A stretch of DNA of 64,000 nt from Romanomermis culicivorax (taxonomy: Eukaryota; Nematoda; Enoplea; Mermithida; Mermithidae), in the NCBI GenBank assembly GCA_963922205.1, contig CAWUHX010000020.1:682001-746000 (forward strand), given 5' to 3'. Each line of letters opens with the position of its first letter. The stretch's first letter is position 1. Under the pieces are notes generated by a model. It did no database searches. It had not been told where the DNA came from and saw only the letters and a program-made list of their open reading frames with translations. The position numbers and the translations under genes were made by a program. Below, one piece after another: positions 62,368 to 64,000 of the stretch.

Positions 62368-64000
62368 ACTTTTGATGCTATTTTTCAAAGGCGGAAATAT
62401 CAGGCAAAAATTTTTTAGACAATTGCTGACAGGTTATTCGATGCTATTTTTAAAGCGCTTCTGTGCCTCTGCACATTTCAAAATTACACCGATCCGGTAT
62501 TGATTTTTGTGACAGACTTGATGCAAGAAAGTGCTTCAAGTTGACTACACTTGAAAAAATTACAACGGTGATTTGAGTCGAATTTGCGTTTTTACAATAT
62601 CCACCGGAGGGGAAGTATCTTTATATGCCTTTCGAGAAAATGGTTCAGAGCTAAATGAAATAATGCTAATCTAGTCAAATTTATCCTGTTCGATACACGA
62701 TTGTTACTGTTTGCTTATTAAGGCAATGAAGATTAGATTGTAATCGCTGCTGTACGAAAGTCCTGTTTGTAGTAGACTATGCCCGTATAAACGATTGAGA
62801 GTGCACATATAAACGATTGAGAATGCACAAGTCACAGGCATTTCACACAAAACAATGTTTCGTACATGTGATGATAAATATGTCGGAAAATTTTTGAAAA
62901 ATTATTGTCAGGTGCCGCCTACACAAATCGAAGGAATATCAGTCCCGGGTTTAGAACGTGGATGGAAGTTTATAGCTAAGGGTCCGAAGCGACATCCGCA
63001 GCACATTCTGACCCTATGCAGATCCCCTTTTCCTAGTTAAAAATTATGCCAACAGGTCGATTCAGACGTAACGATTGAATATCGATAGCTACTAAGTTTC
63101 CATGAGGAATAGAGTATTGATTGCTGTTTACACACGTCTTCCAGTTTTATTCAAAATAAAGTAGAAATCAGACATGAGCACGATTAAGGTTGCTAGCATA
63201 CTCAGACAATAGCAGTCGAGAGCATCGATTCATTGGGTCTTTGGATTTTCGGATTAATGATCGAAACTGCATCGATGCAATAGCGCTGAGTTATGTACTT
63301 TGAACATTTTACGGATTTAACCTTTTGTAGTGCGTGCTAGCGTAGAACAGTCCGCAAAGCAGACAGTACTTTCATTGCAGTATGCATCAAATCACGTAAG
63401 GAAGATATGGAATATTTTTTACATCGTCCATTATTTCAAATAGTACCTCGGAACGCAGAAAGATGCTTATGCAAATAAATCCACAATCTGAGAGTGGATC
63501 TTTTTTCTCAGATCTGTGGCAATCGGTACTACAACTTGTGGAGAAAATTCTGACGTACGATACTGTTCATTATTTGCTTGTGGATTTCCTTGTATTTCGA
63601 TGCTTATTTAAAAATAAACAGACTGTAGCACGGTTTCACCATTTTTCAAAGCATCGGAAAGAAAAAAAAGCCGTTCATGTAAACAGTAAGAAACCTGCAT
63701 TCGCGGCCGCCTTTTTTCTCAGCTTGGCTGCGGCAGTTTGGATTACAGCTTTAAAAAAAGTTTGCTCCGCATCCCGAGGCTCATTTGAAAATTAATGGAC
63801 TATAAAGTCATTGGTGTTTTGTTATCTTTCTTCCTACTGTTAAGTAAACTTCCAATCAACTAATCATCCTGAACATTAAGCTAATTATAAAGCTTGTACG
63901 ACAAAGTTACTCATTAATTTTGCCCGCTGGACTGGTAAGAACAATTCAGTCTCGCAGTCTACTATATCGAATTCAAAAATATAATTCGTCTGTTCGTGTG

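Larger units (their letters stand above)
58806..64000. other. Right-hand intergenic region
   Basis: No gene is supported. Contents are the MITEs listed separately, a 22-bp tandem duplication (TATAAACGATTGAGAGTGCA type) near 62787-62830, and a TATAGTCTATTA-type MITE end at 63600-63815. The frame at 63463-63795 runs through the latter and is not accepted as a gene. Confidence 0.5.

Noticed and set aside
63463..63795. 110-residue ORF near the right edge
   Set aside because: Its second half lies in a TATAGTCTATTA-type MITE (end also seen at about 57567), and no exon signals or homology are seen.

Overview
This is nuclear DNA from an animal with compact, AT-rich, intron-containing genes sitting in a repeat-dense genome. 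Exon joins were worked out by hand from GT/AG sites, reading phase and recalled family homology; no search was run. Short degenerate TTAGGC tracts (the nematode telomere unit) and an apparent operon with acceptor-type sites 1 nt before internal start codons suggest a nematode. That assignment is inference, and the clade is not resolved.

Layout. (1) 241-6381, + strand: the last 11 exons of PRPF6, the U5/tri-snRNP splicing factor; the gene's 5' half lies left of the window. (2) 6382-16747: about 10 kb of nested transposon debris, including a hAT transposase relic. (3) 16748-22132, +: a C2H2 zinc-finger gene with eight fingers, unnamed. (4) 22133-37720: about 15.6 kb with no convincing gene, holding a solo LTR nested in a large inverted-repeat element and many MITEs. 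(5) 37721-39114, +: DTWD1, a tRNA acp3U transferase. (6) 39710-52899, - strand: PCCB, then GALK, then TWNK, separated by only 179 and 199 bp, each gap carrying AATAAA followed by a TTTCAG-type acceptor directly before the next ATG. This is the layout of a trans-spliced operon. (7) 53617-58805, +: a POGLUT2/3 (KDELC) ER glycosyltransferase, head to head with PCCB. (8) 58806-64000: MITEs and no supported gene.

Two of the three operon products are mitochondrial (propionyl-CoA carboxylase beta subunit and the mtDNA helicase Twinkle); galactokinase is cytosolic. The Twinkle model starts just before the linker and helicase, and there is no room for the primase-like N-terminal half. DTWD1 and TWNK converge tail to tail.

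The repeats are the most unusual part. One non-autonomous hAT-like family (CATACCTGTAA ends) shows four perfect 8-bp target-site duplications, one of them confirmed against a paralogous empty site inside the window. A second set of repeats shares a hairpin built on CCGGCGCGAAGCGCCGG, found about 14 times, joined to modules in which a different short palindromic word is reiterated. Three further foldback elements have terminal repeats made of 11-17 bp degenerate tandem units. I found no tRNA, rRNA or CRISPR array.
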